Assembly (NCBI GenBank): GCA_964504305.1
Contig: CAZDEB010000001.1
Span: forward strand, 248,001 to 312,000
Length of the DNA stretch: 64,000 bases
DNA from: UBA11606 sp964504305
GTDB lineage: Bacteria; Actinomycetota; Acidimicrobiia; Acidimicrobiales; Aldehydirespiratoraceae
Reading direction: 5' to 3'
In this document: piece by piece, positions 1 through 8,572 of the stretch
Numbering within the stretch: the stretch's first letter is position 1
How the letters are laid out: each line of letters starts with the position of its first letter
Notes under the pieces: model-generated
The model's input: only the letters and a program-made list of their open reading frames with translations
What the model was told of the DNA's origin: nothing
Databases searched by the model: none
Translations under genes and position numbers: made by a program

Positions 1-252
1 GAAACCGCCAAGATGCTCTTTGGTTTCGGCGAACGGTCCGTCGGTTGTGAGGGTTTCGCCGTTGCGAACCTGCACCGACGTTGCGGTGCTGGTTGGCTGC
101 AACGGTTCGCCGGCCACGAACGCTCCGGCGGCCTCGACCGCGGCGCCGAAGGCCATGTAGCCGCTCATGATTTCGCCGAAGGCCGGGTCGGTTGGGTCGG
201 GGTTGATCTCGCCATCATTTTCGTTGGAGTAGATCAGGCATGCGTACTTCAT
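1..252 (-). CDS. YCII/DGPF-domain protein, 3' end outside window
   Basis: The reverse strand from ATG 252 reads MKYACLIYSNEND at the N-terminus and TTDGPFAETKEHLGGF just before the window edge; 84 residues are visible. The MKYxxLIY start and the DGPFAETKE motif are hallmarks of the YCII-related (DGPF) family, small alpha/beta proteins of uncertain chemistry. A GGAG Shine-Dalgarno lies about 6 nt upstream. The C-terminus lies to the left of base 1. In actinobacteria DGPF genes often precede an ECF42 sigma factor gene, which would here lie outside the window (inference). The 153 bp between this gene and the helicase show nothing further. Confidence 0.85.
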   Translation of the reverse strand, partial: MKYACLIYSNENDGEINPDPTDPAFGEIMSGYMAFGAAVEAAGAFVAGEPLQPTSTATSVQVRNGETLTTDGPFAETKEHLGGF

Positions 253-405
253 TGGTGCTCCAGTGTTCTTGGTGGTTGTTTGTGACCTCGACGAACAGCA
301 CCGACGGTTTTCGACACCGCGGCAAATATTTGTGAACTATTCGACGGGCGCGGCATTGACGACGCGGGATACTTCGAGTGAGCGGACCATGACCGCACCG
401 TAGCC

Positions 406-2418
406 TCAGTCCCAGAGCGCCGCGAGCGCGACGTCGACCTCGTCGCCAACACCTACTGACACGAGGGGATTGGTGGCCTCGTGGCCAAGACCCGACATTG
501 TCGGCTCATCGAACAGTTCTCGAACCGGTTCGATGAAACGGCTCAGCTGCGCGTAAACGTGGCGGTCGTCGTTGGCGTATCGGTTGACGTGAAACCGAAG
601 GGGAAAATTGACCGTGAGTTCGTCCTTGGCTCGGGTGAGGGCCACGTACATGAGGCGCAGTTCCTCGGCCAGGCCGGAGTCGTCGCCCAATGCCATCTCT
701 GACGGCATGTTGCCGTCGGCGGCGTGCAGCAGATGAACGCCGCGCCATTCGAGGCCTTTGGCCGAGTGGATCGTGGACAAAGTTAGCCAGTCGTCGTCGA
801 GGTGAGGGGGGCCGGCCTGATCGCTGGTTTTGCTGGGAGGGTCGAGGGTCAGTTCGGTGAGAAACCGGCTGCGGCTGGCGTAGGCCGAGGCCGAGGCTGC
901 TAGCTGGTCGATGTCGGCCAGTCGGGCGGCGGCGTTGTCGTAGCGGGACGGAAACACCAAGGCACAAAACTGTTTGAGCCGGTCGACCTGCTCGGCTGGC
1001 GGTGAGCTCGGGCTGAGACAAAGTGTGAACGCTTCTCGCAGATCCGAAGCTTGGGTGTCGGCGGCGTTGGGAACCTGCCCAGCCCCATCGACGAAGCGGG
1101 CCAGCGCGTCGCTTGACTCGTTGCCGACACCGAGCTCGTCGCAGAGTCGGCGGACGGTCGCGGGGCCGACTCCTTCGAGCGTGGCGAGCACCCGGTGCCA
1201 AGCGAGCTGATCGGCCGGGTTATCGAGGATCCGTAGAAGCGATAGGAGGTCTTTGACATGACCGGATTCGAGGTACTTGAGCCCGCCGTACTTGACGTAG
1301 GGAATGTCGCGGCGAGTTAGTTCGAGTTCGAGTCCGTCGGCGTGGTAGCCAGCGCGGAACAAAACGGCCTGATCTCGTAGATCCAGGCCTCGTTCGCGGG
1401 CGTTGAGGATGGCTTCGCACACCGACTGGCTCTGGGCTCCTTCGTCGTGGTGGGTGCGCAACGTGGGAGAGATGCCGGACTGTCGGTCGGACCAAAGTTG
1501 TTTCGCAAAATGATCAGACGATTGGCTGAGTACCGCGTTGGCCACCGCAAGAATTGGCTGAGTCGAGCGGTAGTTCTGTTCGAGGGTGACGGTGCGAGCG
1601 CCGGGGAAGTGTTCGGCGAAATTCCACATGTTTTCGACAGTTGCGGCCCTGAAACCATAGATCGCTTGGGCGTCGTCACCGACCGCACAAAGATCGGTAT
1701 CGCCTCGACACATCCCGGCGATGATGTCGGCCTGGATCGGGTTGGTGTCTTGGTATTCGTCGATCAAGATGTGATCAAAAAGATCGCGCATTGCACCACC
1801 AACCGAACTGGCAGTGAGTCCACGCCAGTACAACAACATGTCGTCGTAGTCGAGCACGTTGTTGCTGCGCTTTTTGGCGGTGTAGGCGGTGAAGATTGTG
1901 CGGAGGTCGTCGATGTGGTCGGCGCACCACGGATAATCGGTTTCGAGAACGTCGGCGAGTTTGGCTTGGCTGCTGACCATGCGCGAATAGATCCCGACCA
2001 CGGTTTCCTTGCGAGGGAAACGTTTGCCGCGCTCACCAAAGCCTTCTTCGGTGCGCACCATGCCCATGAGGTCGGTGGCATCGCCTTGATCGAGCACTGT
2101 GAACCCCGCCGAAAGCCCCGCGCTTTGGCCAAAGTTGCGAAGGATCCGGTTGGCGGTGGAATGAAATGTGCCTCCCCACACCCGCGCCGCCGAACGGTCC
2201 GAGCCCGCGGCCGCGACCCGATGCAGCATTTCGGTGGCGGCGCGGCGGGTGAAGGTCAGCAATAACACCCGGTTGGGATCGGCGCCGTCCTCGAGGATCC
2301 GGGCGACTCGAGCGGCGAGCGTCTTGGTCTTGCCGGTACCGGCCCCCGCGACGATCAGAAGCGGTGATCCGGTGTGGTCGACAGCGGCCTGCTGTTGCGG
2401 GTTGAGAAGATCGAACAT
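406..2418 (-). CDS. UvrD/PcrA-type superfamily 1 DNA helicase
   Basis: A 670-residue ATP-dependent 3'-5' DNA helicase of the UvrD/Rep family. Seen: LNPQQQAAV Q-motif at residues 6-14, Walker A GAGTGKTKT near 25-33, LLTFTRRAA motif Ia, Walker B LIDEYQDTN with VGDDAQAIYGFR following, LEQNYRS motif IV and LSTIHSAKGLEW motif V near the C-terminus. It is slightly shorter than UvrD/PcrA (about 720-750 aa) and lacks an obvious extra nuclease domain. ATG 2418 has no Shine-Dalgarno; a TACGAT box lies 7 nt upstream, consistent with a leaderless mRNA. Role in repair is family knowledge; which paralogue (UvrD, PcrA, UvrD2) cannot be fixed. Confidence 0.9.
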   Translation of the reverse strand: MFDLLNPQQQAAVDHTGSPLLIVAGAGTGKTKTLAARVARILEDGADPNRVLLLTFTRRAATEMLHRVAAAGSDRSAARVWGGTFHSTANRILRNFGQSAGLSAGFTVLDQGDATDLMGMVRTEEGFGERGKRFPRKETVVGIYSRMVSSQAKLADVLETDYPWCADHIDDLRTIFTAYTAKKRSNNVLDYDDMLLYWRGLTASSVGGAMRDLFDHILIDEYQDTNPIQADIIAGMCRGDTDLCAVGDDAQAIYGFRAATVENMWNFAEHFPGARTVTLEQNYRSTQPILAVANAVLSQSSDHFAKQLWSDRQSGISPTLRTHHDEGAQSQSVCEAILNARERGLDLRDQAVLFRAGYHADGLELELTRRDIPYVKYGGLKYLESGHVKDLLSLLRILDNPADQLAWHRVLATLEGVGPATVRRLCDELGVGNESSDALARFVDGAGQVPNAADTQASDLREAFTLCLSPSSPPAEQVDRLKQFCALVFPSRYDNAAARLADIDQLAASASAYASRSRFLTELTLDPPSKTSDQAGPPHLDDDWLTLSTIHSAKGLEWRGVHLLHAADGNMPSEMALGDDSGLAEELRLMYVALTRAKDELTVNFPLRFHVNRYANDDRHVYAQLSRFIEPVRELFDEPTMSGLGHEATNPLVSVGVGDEVDVALAALWD

Positions 2419-2425
2419 GCGTTCG

Positions 2426-2431
2426 ATCGTA
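2426..2431 (-). promoter_or_regulatory. Putative -10 box for leaderless helicase mRNA
   Basis: TACGAT on the minus strand, 7 nt before ATG 2418, in the position expected for a -10 hexamer if transcription starts at the A of ATG. No Shine-Dalgarno is present. Supported by the same arrangement at other genes in the window. Confidence 0.4.
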
Positions 2432-2448
2432 GTCGAGTCGGTGATGCC

Positions 2449-4299
2449 CTAGTGCGCACAGTCACTGATTGTGAGAGTGAGCAGCACCGTTGTGGTGTTG
2501 CCTCGGTCATCAGTGACCTGGATGGTGATCTCGGCCGGATTGATTGTCGGAAGCTTGAGCCATGGTCCGATGGTTGCGGACCACATGGTCGGGTCTTTGG
2601 CCAGCGGCGTCAGTGGAGTGATCGACTGATTCCAACCGACTTCGGCGCTCTTGATGGGGCTCTCGTCGCTGATGAATACCGAGACCGTCGCCTGGGTCGC
2701 TTGCTCGTTGCCGATGCAGTTTGGAGATCCCAGGAATATTTGTCCCGGGCTGACCGTAGCTTCGACGATCGGGGGTGTTTCGACCGTGGCGGCGAGCGCC
2801 ACGTCCATTGCTGCTCCCGCATTGGACGACAGAGTGAGCGTGTCGACGTAGCGGCCTTCTGGTAGTCGTACTCCGCTAGCAGGGTCGGTTCGGGCAAACG
2901 AAATGCCGATGTTGGCAGTGGCGCCCGGGGCGAGCGGGCTATCAGCGCGATTGACGACGATCGTGAATGACGAGCCCGGGGGCACCGCGAATGACCAGGT
3001 GAGGGGTTGATCGCCGTCGTTGGTGATAGCGAGCGTGGTTTTGGTGACGAGGGCGCCGAGATCGATGCTTGGAGCGCTCAAAGTCAACAAAGGACCTATT
3101 GGCGGGGCAGTGGTTGGCGGCGCAGTAGTCGGCGGCGCAGTGGTTGTCGGGGCCGTGGTTGGTGGGGCAGCGGTTGTGGGCGCCGCGGTTGTAGGAGCCG
3201 GGCCAAGTACCACTGTCGTGGTTGCCGGTGGTGCGGTGGTTGCTGGTGGCGCGGTGGTCGCTGGGGCCGTGGTCGTTGGCGCCGCCGTCGTGGTGGTCGG
3301 CGCGTCGGTGACCGGCGGGGCCGCTGTTGTTGTCGGAGCGGCGGTGCTCGGCGGGTTGACTTGGACTTCGCCGGCCACCTCGGCCTGCGTTTCGGGGGTC
3401 TCTACGAATGCGACTGGCCACGCAAGAGCCGCGACCGTAGTGACAGTGGTGACGATCACCGAGATCACCGTGAGTACCGAGCTCGACACCAGCGTAGAAC
3501 CAATGGTCGATCCCACCGACGAGCCGCCCGATACGAGGGCTGCGGCCCGTAGCCCGATTGGGGCGGGGTGTGCTGGCATCGCGGCAGCAATCGATTCCCA
3601 GCCGATAACCACCTTTCGAGTTTTGCTGCAGGTGTCGCAGCTTTCGATGTGGCGGGTAACGCTCGAACGGATCGCCAAAGAGTACGAACCATCCCACGAT
3701 CCGAGGAGCTGGTTGAGGTCGGCACAGTCCTTTCGGCCTCGGCGGGCGACCAGCAGGGACCCAACCGCGGTCCCGAGGCGTTCCTTGAGCCGTTTGACCA
3801 TTACGTATACGTGGGCTGGTTCCACGTTCATGGCCAGCGCAAGGTCGGCGCCGTCGAGTCCTTCGCGAAGGTGCAGTTCGAGCAGCTCTTGGTCTCGGGG
3901 TTGAAGGCTGGCGGCGGCATTCCAAAGGAGCAACCCAGATTCTTCGGCTTCGAGGTCGCGTCCGGGAGCTCGCTGGGTGGCGGTCATTTCAGCGGTCGTC
4001 TCGGTGTCGAGTGACGCGGCCGCGCGGCGGGTTCGGTCTCGTCCGACATCGATGATTGTTGTGCGGGCGATAGCGAATAGCCAGGGGCGGAATTTGGTTG
4101 GGTCGTCGAGGGTGTCGAGACGTCGGTGAGCGGAGATGAACGTGGCCTGCAGAGCGTCGGCTGCGTCGGCAGGATCGCGTAGCCGCGACATCGCAAACGT
4201 ATGTATACGGTCGGAGTAGCGGTCGTAGAGATCTCCGAACGCGGTCTCGTCGTTGGCGAGAGTGGCGGCTACGAGTGACTCGTCGTTTCGAGTTTTCAC
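2449..4299 (-). CDS. ECF sigma factor fused to anti-sigma-like zinc motif, TM helix and extracellular domain
   Basis: The start is GTG 4299, preceded by a strong GGGAGGG Shine-Dalgarno; a TTG at 4332 is less likely. The 616-residue product has sigma region 2 at about 14-85 (AFGDLYDRYSDRIHTFA, DALQATFISAHRR) and region 4 at about 123-177 (LQPRDQELLELHL). Next comes a C192...H217-x3-C221-x2-C224 pattern like the zinc-binding anti-sigma (ZAS) motif, then one membrane segment at about 275-298, a Thr/Pro-rich linker and a C-terminal beta-rich, Ig-like region of about 240 residues. Topology would place the sigma part in the cytoplasm and the C-terminus outside. ECF groups with long C-terminal extensions are known in actinobacteria; self-regulation by the fused segment is inference. 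Targets are unknown. Confidence 0.85.
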   Translation of the reverse strand: MKTRNDESLVAATLANDETAFGDLYDRYSDRIHTFAMSRLRDPADAADALQATFISAHRRLDTLDDPTKFRPWLFAIARTTIIDVGRDRTRRAAASLDTETTAEMTATQRAPGRDLEAEESGLLLWNAAASLQPRDQELLELHLREGLDGADLALAMNVEPAHVYVMVKRLKERLGTAVGSLLVARRGRKDCADLNQLLGSWDGSYSLAIRSSVTRHIESCDTCSKTRKVVIGWESIAAAMPAHPAPIGLRAAALVSGGSSVGSTIGSTLVSSSVLTVISVIVTTVTTVAALAWPVAFVETPETQAEVAGEVQVNPPSTAAPTTTAAPPVTDAPTTTTAAPTTTAPATTAPPATTAPPATTTVVLGPAPTTAAPTTAAPPTTAPTTTAPPTTAPPTTAPPIGPLLTLSAPSIDLGALVTKTTLAITNDGDQPLTWSFAVPPGSSFTIVVNRADSPLAPGATANIGISFARTDPASGVRLPEGRYVDTLTLSSNAGAAMDVALAATVETPPIVEATVSPGQIFLGSPNCIGNEQATQATVSVFISDESPIKSAEVGWNQSITPLTPLAKDPTMWSATIGPWLKLPTINPAEITIQVTDDRGNTTTVLLTLTISDCAH

Positions 4300-4404
4300 C
4301 GCGCTCCCTCCCAAGATCGCTAGCGGTTCCAATCGCCCCCGCGCCGCTAATAGTGGGCCATGTTGGCACTACTGAGCAATCGCGACGCGGTTGTGGGGCT
4401 TGGG

Positions 4405-4551
4405 CTAGCCGGCAACCACATACCAAACCAATGCGGCGATCATCGTGCACAAGAGCGCGGTGAGCAGCCCGAGCAGTCGCCGCTGGGCGGGTGTTGCGGT
4501 GGCGTTTCGAAGGGGAATGAACACTGAGAAGTTGCTGAGCGGCAGGGTCAT
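4405..4551 (-). CDS. Small 48-aa single-pass membrane protein
   Basis: A short reading frame starting at ATG 4551 whose ATGA overlaps the TGA of the upstream lipoprotein gene, so translation is probably coupled. The 48-residue product has a short N-terminal stretch, a basic patch (AQRRLL) and one hydrophobic helix (LLTALLCTMIAALVWYVVAG) running to the C-terminus. No family is recognised. The overlap with a real upstream gene and the well-formed helix argue that it is a real gene, but length makes the call tentative. It lies between the lipoprotein and the sigma/anti-sigma fusion. Confidence 0.5.
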   Translation of the reverse strand: MTLPLSNFSVFIPLRNATATPAQRRLLGLLTALLCTMIAALVWYVVAG

Positions 4552-4847
4552 TTTGTGAAGCAGTTGGTGGTGCGAGCGTCGAGTTGGTTGGAGAGGCTGT
4601 CACTGAAGTCACCGGTCTTTTCGAAGTGGCTTACGTCGCGGGGCGACAAGTCGAGGGTTCGAACGCCGTCGACGATGCACGTGGTCAAGTCCGCCGCGAG
4701 TCCTTCGTCGAGCAACTGGCCTTCGAGGCCGCTGTAGAACGAACTTGGTACTTCGGGGTTGGTGCCGCCGCACGCGGCGAGTGGGAGAGAACTCAGCACG
4801 AGTGCGGCGGCGAATTTGGCGTTGAACGTTGGTTTGGCGTCGAACAT
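4548..4847 (-). CDS. Small putative lipoprotein
   Basis: A 99-residue protein with an N-terminal hydrophobic signal ending in the lipobox PLAAC (Cys at about 26), so it is predicted to be lipid-anchored on the outer face of the membrane. The mature part is about 74 residues with two further cysteines (TTCIVDG and TNCFTK), which could form a disulfide. GAGGA lies about 7 nt before ATG 4847. No family is recognised. It is coupled by ATGA overlap to a 48-residue membrane protein and sits 56 nt after another small membrane protein gene, suggesting a small envelope operon upstream of the ECF fusion gene. Confidence 0.7.
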   Translation of the reverse strand: MFDAKPTFNAKFAAALVLSSLPLAACGGTNPEVPSSFYSGLEGQLLDEGLAADLTTCIVDGVRTLDLSPRDVSHFEKTGDFSDSLSNQLDARTTNCFTK

Positions 4848-4903
4848 TGGGGGTCCTCACGATCTCGCCCGAGGCGAAAGGCGGCGAATGGGGGATTCGT
4901 TGG

Positions 4904-5179
4904 TTAGGGGGTGCCAGACGGACAGATCTGGGTGGTCGACGTGGAGCCGATGGCGATCATGTCGATCGCCGCGCTGTCGCGACACTGCAATGCGCCCCGC
5001 TCGGTGCGGGTTGTCGACGAAACGGTTCCGTCGACAACCGAGCGGGCCGCGATCACGAAACTGACCAGCAGTATCACCACGGCGACCAAGACCGTCAGCG
5101 CTTCCTGCACCCGGCCGCGACGCTGAGCGTCGAGCAAGGTGTGGTTGGAGTCGGAAGAAATGCTGAGTGCTTGATACAT
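4904..5179 (-). CDS. Small single-pass membrane protein, function unknown
   Basis: ATG 5179 was chosen because AGGAGGTC lies 7 nt upstream, a near-perfect Shine-Dalgarno; a longer frame extending upstream has no such support. The 91-residue product has a polar N-terminus, a membrane helix at about 27-45 (ALTVLVAVVILLVSFVIAA), and an external C-terminal part with two cysteines (LQCRDS, TQICPSG). The layout recalls pilin-like or secreted-subunit small proteins, but no family motif is visible. It lies 56 nt upstream of the small lipoprotein gene on the same strand and is divergent from the hydrolase gene at 5310. Confidence 0.65.
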   Translation of the reverse strand: MYQALSISSDSNHTLLDAQRRGRVQEALTVLVAVVILLVSFVIAARSVVDGTVSSTTRTERGALQCRDSAAIDMIAIGSTSTTQICPSGTP

Positions 5180-5309
5180 CGGATTGACCTCCTGTCTCTG
5201 TCCGTCCGGCAGAGGGGAGACGCTCAATTCGCCTCTGGTCTGACACCCCAGGGAGAAAAAATTCCGAAATGGTAATCCGGCTGCCGCAACCGGGGTCGAG
5301 CAGTCCACA

Positions 5310-6539
5310 ATGAGTCCCATGCGTCGCACATCTGTTCTTTGGTTTCTTGTCGTCCTGGCCTCGTTGGGTCTGATCGCCGCCGCTTGTGGGTCCTCAGACA
5401 CGACGGCCGAGTCGGTTGCGGCGACCACCACTACGACCACCACGCCCCCGACCACTGCGCCTACGACTAGCGAGCCCCCGCCGACGACGACAGCAGTTCC
5501 GACCACCAGCGCGGCGCCGTTCAATACACGGTTTGATGGCTTTGGTTCGTACTCAGTGGGTCGTCAGGTGGTCGAGGTCGTCGACTCCGCTCGCGATGGC
5601 CGGACCCTGCCGGTGCAGGTCTGGTACCCCGCCGAAGAAAGCGGGGAGCCGTTCACCGAATACGTATTCCTGCCGCCGATGCAATTCTTCTCCGACTTTG
5701 CCCTCGACAGCCCAGCGGTGGCGGCATCGCCGACCGAAGCTGGGTTCCCGACAGTATTTTACTCTCACGGCAACAACGGGTGGGGTTGGGTGCATTCGAC
5801 GTTGATGGAGCGCCTCGCCAGCCACGGGTTTGTGGTGGTGGCGCCCGATCACGTGGGCAACACGTTGGTCGACTCGGTCCTTGGCACCTCAGACGAACAA
5901 GAGGTCGTGGCCCAGAACCGCCTCGACGATGTGAACTTTGTGCTGGCGGCCCTCGAGACCGATCCCGCGTTCTCGAAGTTTGCCGATAGCGCCGACGAGA
6001 CCCGCATCGGATTTGTGAGCCATTCGCTGGGAGGTTGGACGGGGCTTACCACCCTCGGTCAACAAGGCGCCGATTCGATAATCGATGCCTATGTCGGCCT
6101 CGCTCCCTTCGTCGAAGTGATCGACGACGAGACGTTCGCCGCGATCGAGCGTCCAGTTCTGATGATTTCTGGCAGTGTCGACGAAACCACGCCGGCTGTC
6201 GAAGTCAAACGGCCCTTCGACATCATTTCTTCTCGGCCGCTCATCTGGGCTGATGTAATCGGCGGCGGTCATCAGAGCTTCGCTGATGCCTGCTTCATCA
6301 GGGATCAACTAGGTCTGATCGCCGGCGTTCCCGACCTGTTCCTCGAGTTGGCTGATGGTTATGCCGAGTCGGGATGCGGCGAGGGGATCGTGGCCGTCGA
6401 TGTGGCCCAACCAGCAATGAATCACCTCGCAACGGCATTCTTGGTCAGCAACCTTGGGGGCGACGTCGGCAACGCCCTCGACCCGGCCTATATCGAAACC
6501 GAGTTCCCAGGCGTGTTCACGATCCAGGTTGGCGACTGA
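5310..6539 (+). CDS. Lipoprotein alpha/beta hydrolase (PAF-acetylhydrolase-like)
   Basis: A 409-residue exported hydrolase. The signal peptide ends in the lipobox IAAAC, followed by a Thr/Pro-rich linker of about 45 residues typical of actinobacterial lipoproteins. The catalytic domain has an oxyanion-type FYSHGNNGWGW loop and the nucleophile elbow SHSLGG, in which the usual first Gly is Ser. A late Asp and the GGGHQSF segment would complete the Ser-Asp-His triad. Platelet-activating-factor acetylhydrolase and dienelactone-hydrolase-like enzymes share this pattern; substrate is unknown. ATG 5319, three codons in, is an alternative start. The gene ends 9 nt from the convergent acyl-CoA ligase gene. 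Confidence 0.8.
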   Translation: MSPMRRTSVLWFLVVLASLGLIAAACGSSDTTAESVAATTTTTTTPPTTAPTTSEPPPTTTAVPTTSAAPFNTRFDGFGSYSVGRQVVEVVDSARDGRTLPVQVWYPAEESGEPFTEYVFLPPMQFFSDFALDSPAVAASPTEAGFPTVFYSHGNNGWGWVHSTLMERLASHGFVVVAPDHVGNTLVDSVLGTSDEQEVVAQNRLDDVNFVLAALETDPAFSKFADSADETRIGFVSHSLGGWTGLTTLGQQGADSIIDAYVGLAPFVEVIDDETFAAIERPVLMISGSVDETTPAVEVKRPFDIISSRPLIWADVIGGGHQSFADACFIRDQLGLIAGVPDLFLELADGYAESGCGEGIVAVDVAQPAMNHLATAFLVSNLGGDVGNALDPAYIETEFPGVFTIQVGD

Positions 6540-6548
6540 AGCAGGCGT

Positions 6549-8135
6549 CTAGCTTCTTGCCGCTCTGTTGCGGAGTTCGTACTTGAGGACTTTGCCACTG
6601 GCGTTGAGCGGCAAAGCGTCGACGAACTCCACGAAGCGGGGAGCCTTGTAGTTGGCCATTTCGGCGCGGCACCACGTGACCAAGGCGCCGGGTGAAGCGG
6701 CGGTGATCGCGGCATCGGGAGTCGGCACCACGAAGGCATAACCAACTTCGCCGAGACGACTATCGGGCACGCCCACGACCGCGACCTGACCCACATCGGG
6801 GTGGTTCATCATCAAGTTCTCGATCTCGGCCGGGTAGGCGTTGAAACCGCCGTTGATGAACATGTCTTTGACCCGGTCGGTGATATCGATATTGCCATGT
6901 CTGTCCATCACTCCTATGTCGCCGGTGTGAAGCCAGCCGTCGGAGTCGATGGTGTCGGCGGTCTTGGCCGGATCGTCCAAGTAACCCACCATCACGTTGT
7001 AGCCGCGGACCACGATCTCGCCCGGTTCGCCGCGGCGGACCTCGTTGGTCGCATTGTCGGGGTTCTCGGGGTCGATTACCCGAACTTCGACGTCGTCAAT
7101 CGCTCGCCCCGAAGTGGTAGCGATGATTTCGGGGTCGTCGTCGTGACGACACATCGTGGCGATGCCGGTGACCTCGGTGAGGCCATACCCGGTGACCACC
7201 TTTTCGAATCCGAGCCTTGATCGCATTTGCAGAATCATTTCGACCGGGATCGCCGCCGCCCCGGTGACGGCGAGGCGCAGCGTCGAGAAGTCGAACGATT
7301 CGAGATCGGGATGGTTGAGAATCGTCTGATAGATGGCGGGTGGGCCGGGCAGCATCGAGATGCGTTCTTCAGGGATACGAGCCATCACCGATGCCACGTC
7401 GAACACCGGGTGCGGAACGATGGTCGATCCAGTCAACAGACACGCAACGATCCCGGCGTTGAGTCCAAACGAGTGAAAAAACGGGTTGATGATGAGGTAG
7501 CGGTCTTGGTCGAGACCAATCACGTCGGACCACGACCGAAAGGCGCGACACGTCGCCGAGTGGGTGAGCATCGCTCCTTTGGGATCGCCGGTGGTCCCCG
7601 ACGTAAACATGATGTTGCAAAGGTCTTCGTCGCCAACGCGTGCCGCGGCTTCGTCGAGGGTTTCTTCGAGACATAGCGCCCCTCGGGCGATGAAGTCGGC
7701 GAACCCGGTGGCGGTTGATGGCACTGCCCCGCGCATCACCACGATTTCGTTGAGCGACGGGGGTAGCGCCGCGCCGTCGGTCAGCAGCTCGACGTAGTCG
7801 GTGTCGAGGAAATCGGTGACGGTGAAGAGGATGCTGGCCTTGCTGGCTTCGAGCACGAACCGGGCTTCGCGCCCCTTGAAGCGGGTGTTGATCGGTACAA
7901 CAATTCCGCCCACGGTGTGCACTGCCAGCGCCGCCACTGCCCATTCCCAGATGTTGGGGGCCCAAAGCGCAACCCGGTCGCCCTTTGTCACTCCCGAAGC
8001 AATGAGCGCTTTGGCGGCCGAGCGGATCTGTTCTCGGAATTGGGTGAAAGTCCAACGGACTTCGCCATCGACGATGGCTTCGTTGGGTCCGAACTTCTCT
8101 GCCGCCGAATCGATTACCTGACCGATTGTGGTCAC
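6549..8135 (-). CDS. Fatty-acyl/carboxylate CoA ligase (FadD3-like)
   Basis: A 528-residue adenylate-forming enzyme that activates a carboxylate to its acyl-CoA through an acyl-AMP. Motifs are complete: IMFTSGTTGDPKGAMLTH (phosphate-binding P-loop), VTGYGLTEVT, GWLHTGDIG (adenine/ribose Asp) and the C-terminal catalytic lysine in NASGKVLKYELR. It resembles actinobacterial FadD3-type ligases acting on steroid-derived or short acids, but the substrate cannot be read from sequence. The start is GTG 8135, whose GTGA overlaps the stop of the SnoaL-like gene, so it is the third, translationally coupled gene of the operon that begins with the candidate selenoprotein. Confidence 0.9.
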   Translation of the reverse strand: MTTIGQVIDSAAEKFGPNEAIVDGEVRWTFTQFREQIRSAAKALIASGVTKGDRVALWAPNIWEWAVAALAVHTVGGIVVPINTRFKGREARFVLEASKASILFTVTDFLDTDYVELLTDGAALPPSLNEIVVMRGAVPSTATGFADFIARGALCLEETLDEAAARVGDEDLCNIMFTSGTTGDPKGAMLTHSATCRAFRSWSDVIGLDQDRYLIINPFFHSFGLNAGIVACLLTGSTIVPHPVFDVASVMARIPEERISMLPGPPAIYQTILNHPDLESFDFSTLRLAVTGAAAIPVEMILQMRSRLGFEKVVTGYGLTEVTGIATMCRHDDDPEIIATTSGRAIDDVEVRVIDPENPDNATNEVRRGEPGEIVVRGYNVMVGYLDDPAKTADTIDSDGWLHTGDIGVMDRHGNIDITDRVKDMFINGGFNAYPAEIENLMMNHPDVGQVAVVGVPDSRLGEVGYAFVVPTPDAAITAASPGALVTWCRAEMANYKAPRFVEFVDALPLNASGKVLKYELRNRAARS

Positions 8136-8572
8136 GTTGTGGCGCTATCCAGATCGAGTCCTTCGGACCACATGAACTCTTCGACCAGTTCGCGACTCTT
8201 CCAGCCGTCATCGGTGCGCACCAGCTGATGGTTGTAGAAACCGCCCGTAGAGAAGAACGGACCGCCGTCGGCGAACTTCATGGGGTTGTAGAACATGGCT
8301 CGGACCGACGCCGAGTCGCCGTTGATTGTGACGTCAAGGTTGGAGATGAGATGTTGCGTCATCTCGAACATGGCCAGCGACGCCTCGAGCCAGGCCGCCA
8401 CCGTTTCGGCGTCTCCGGATGCACCCCCTACCGAGCTGTAGTCGATGGTCGCGTCGGCGGTGAACAACGACTTCCAAAGGTCCCAGTCCTGGGTGTCGAC
8501 GGCGTGGGCATACCGGGTTAGAAGGTCGGCGATTTCGATTCGGTCGCTGATGGTCTGAAGATCGAGCGTCAT
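8132..8572 (-). CDS. SnoaL/NTF2-like protein
   Basis: A 146-residue protein of the NTF2-like fold (SnoaL-like superfamily), which includes small isomerases, dehydratases and ring-hydroxylating dioxygenase beta-like subunits. Seen: N-terminal ISDRIEIADLLTRYAHAVDTQDWDLWKSLF, the typical first helices of this family, followed by FTADATIDY and a C-terminal GFYNHQLVRTDDGWKSRELVEEF strand pair. ATG 8572 overlaps the stop of the upstream AhpD-like gene (ATGA), and its own stop overlaps the ligase start. The position between a peroxidase-like gene and a CoA ligase suggests a catabolic step on an organic acid; the reaction is unknown. Confidence 0.8.
   Translation of the reverse strand: MTLDLQTISDRIEIADLLTRYAHAVDTQDWDLWKSLFTADATIDYSSVGGASGDAETVAAWLEASLAMFEMTQHLISNLDVTINGDSASVRAMFYNPMKFADGGPFFSTGGFYNHQLVRTDDGWKSRELVEEFMWSEGLDLDSATT

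Noticed and set aside
1447..2265. 272-codon plus-strand frame inside the helicase gene
   Set aside because: Antisense shadow of a gene with complete SF1 helicase motifs; no promoter, Shine-Dalgarno or recognisable protein.
3020..3904. Long plus-strand Val/Gly/Ala-rich frame opposite the ECF fusion gene
   Set aside because: It mirrors the Thr/Pro-rich linker repeats of the real minus-strand gene, has no Shine-Dalgarno and low-complexity composition.
4299..4332. Upstream TTG start for the ECF fusion
   Set aside because: GTG 4299 has a GGGAGGG Shine-Dalgarno at proper spacing, while the TTG would place that sequence inside the coding region.
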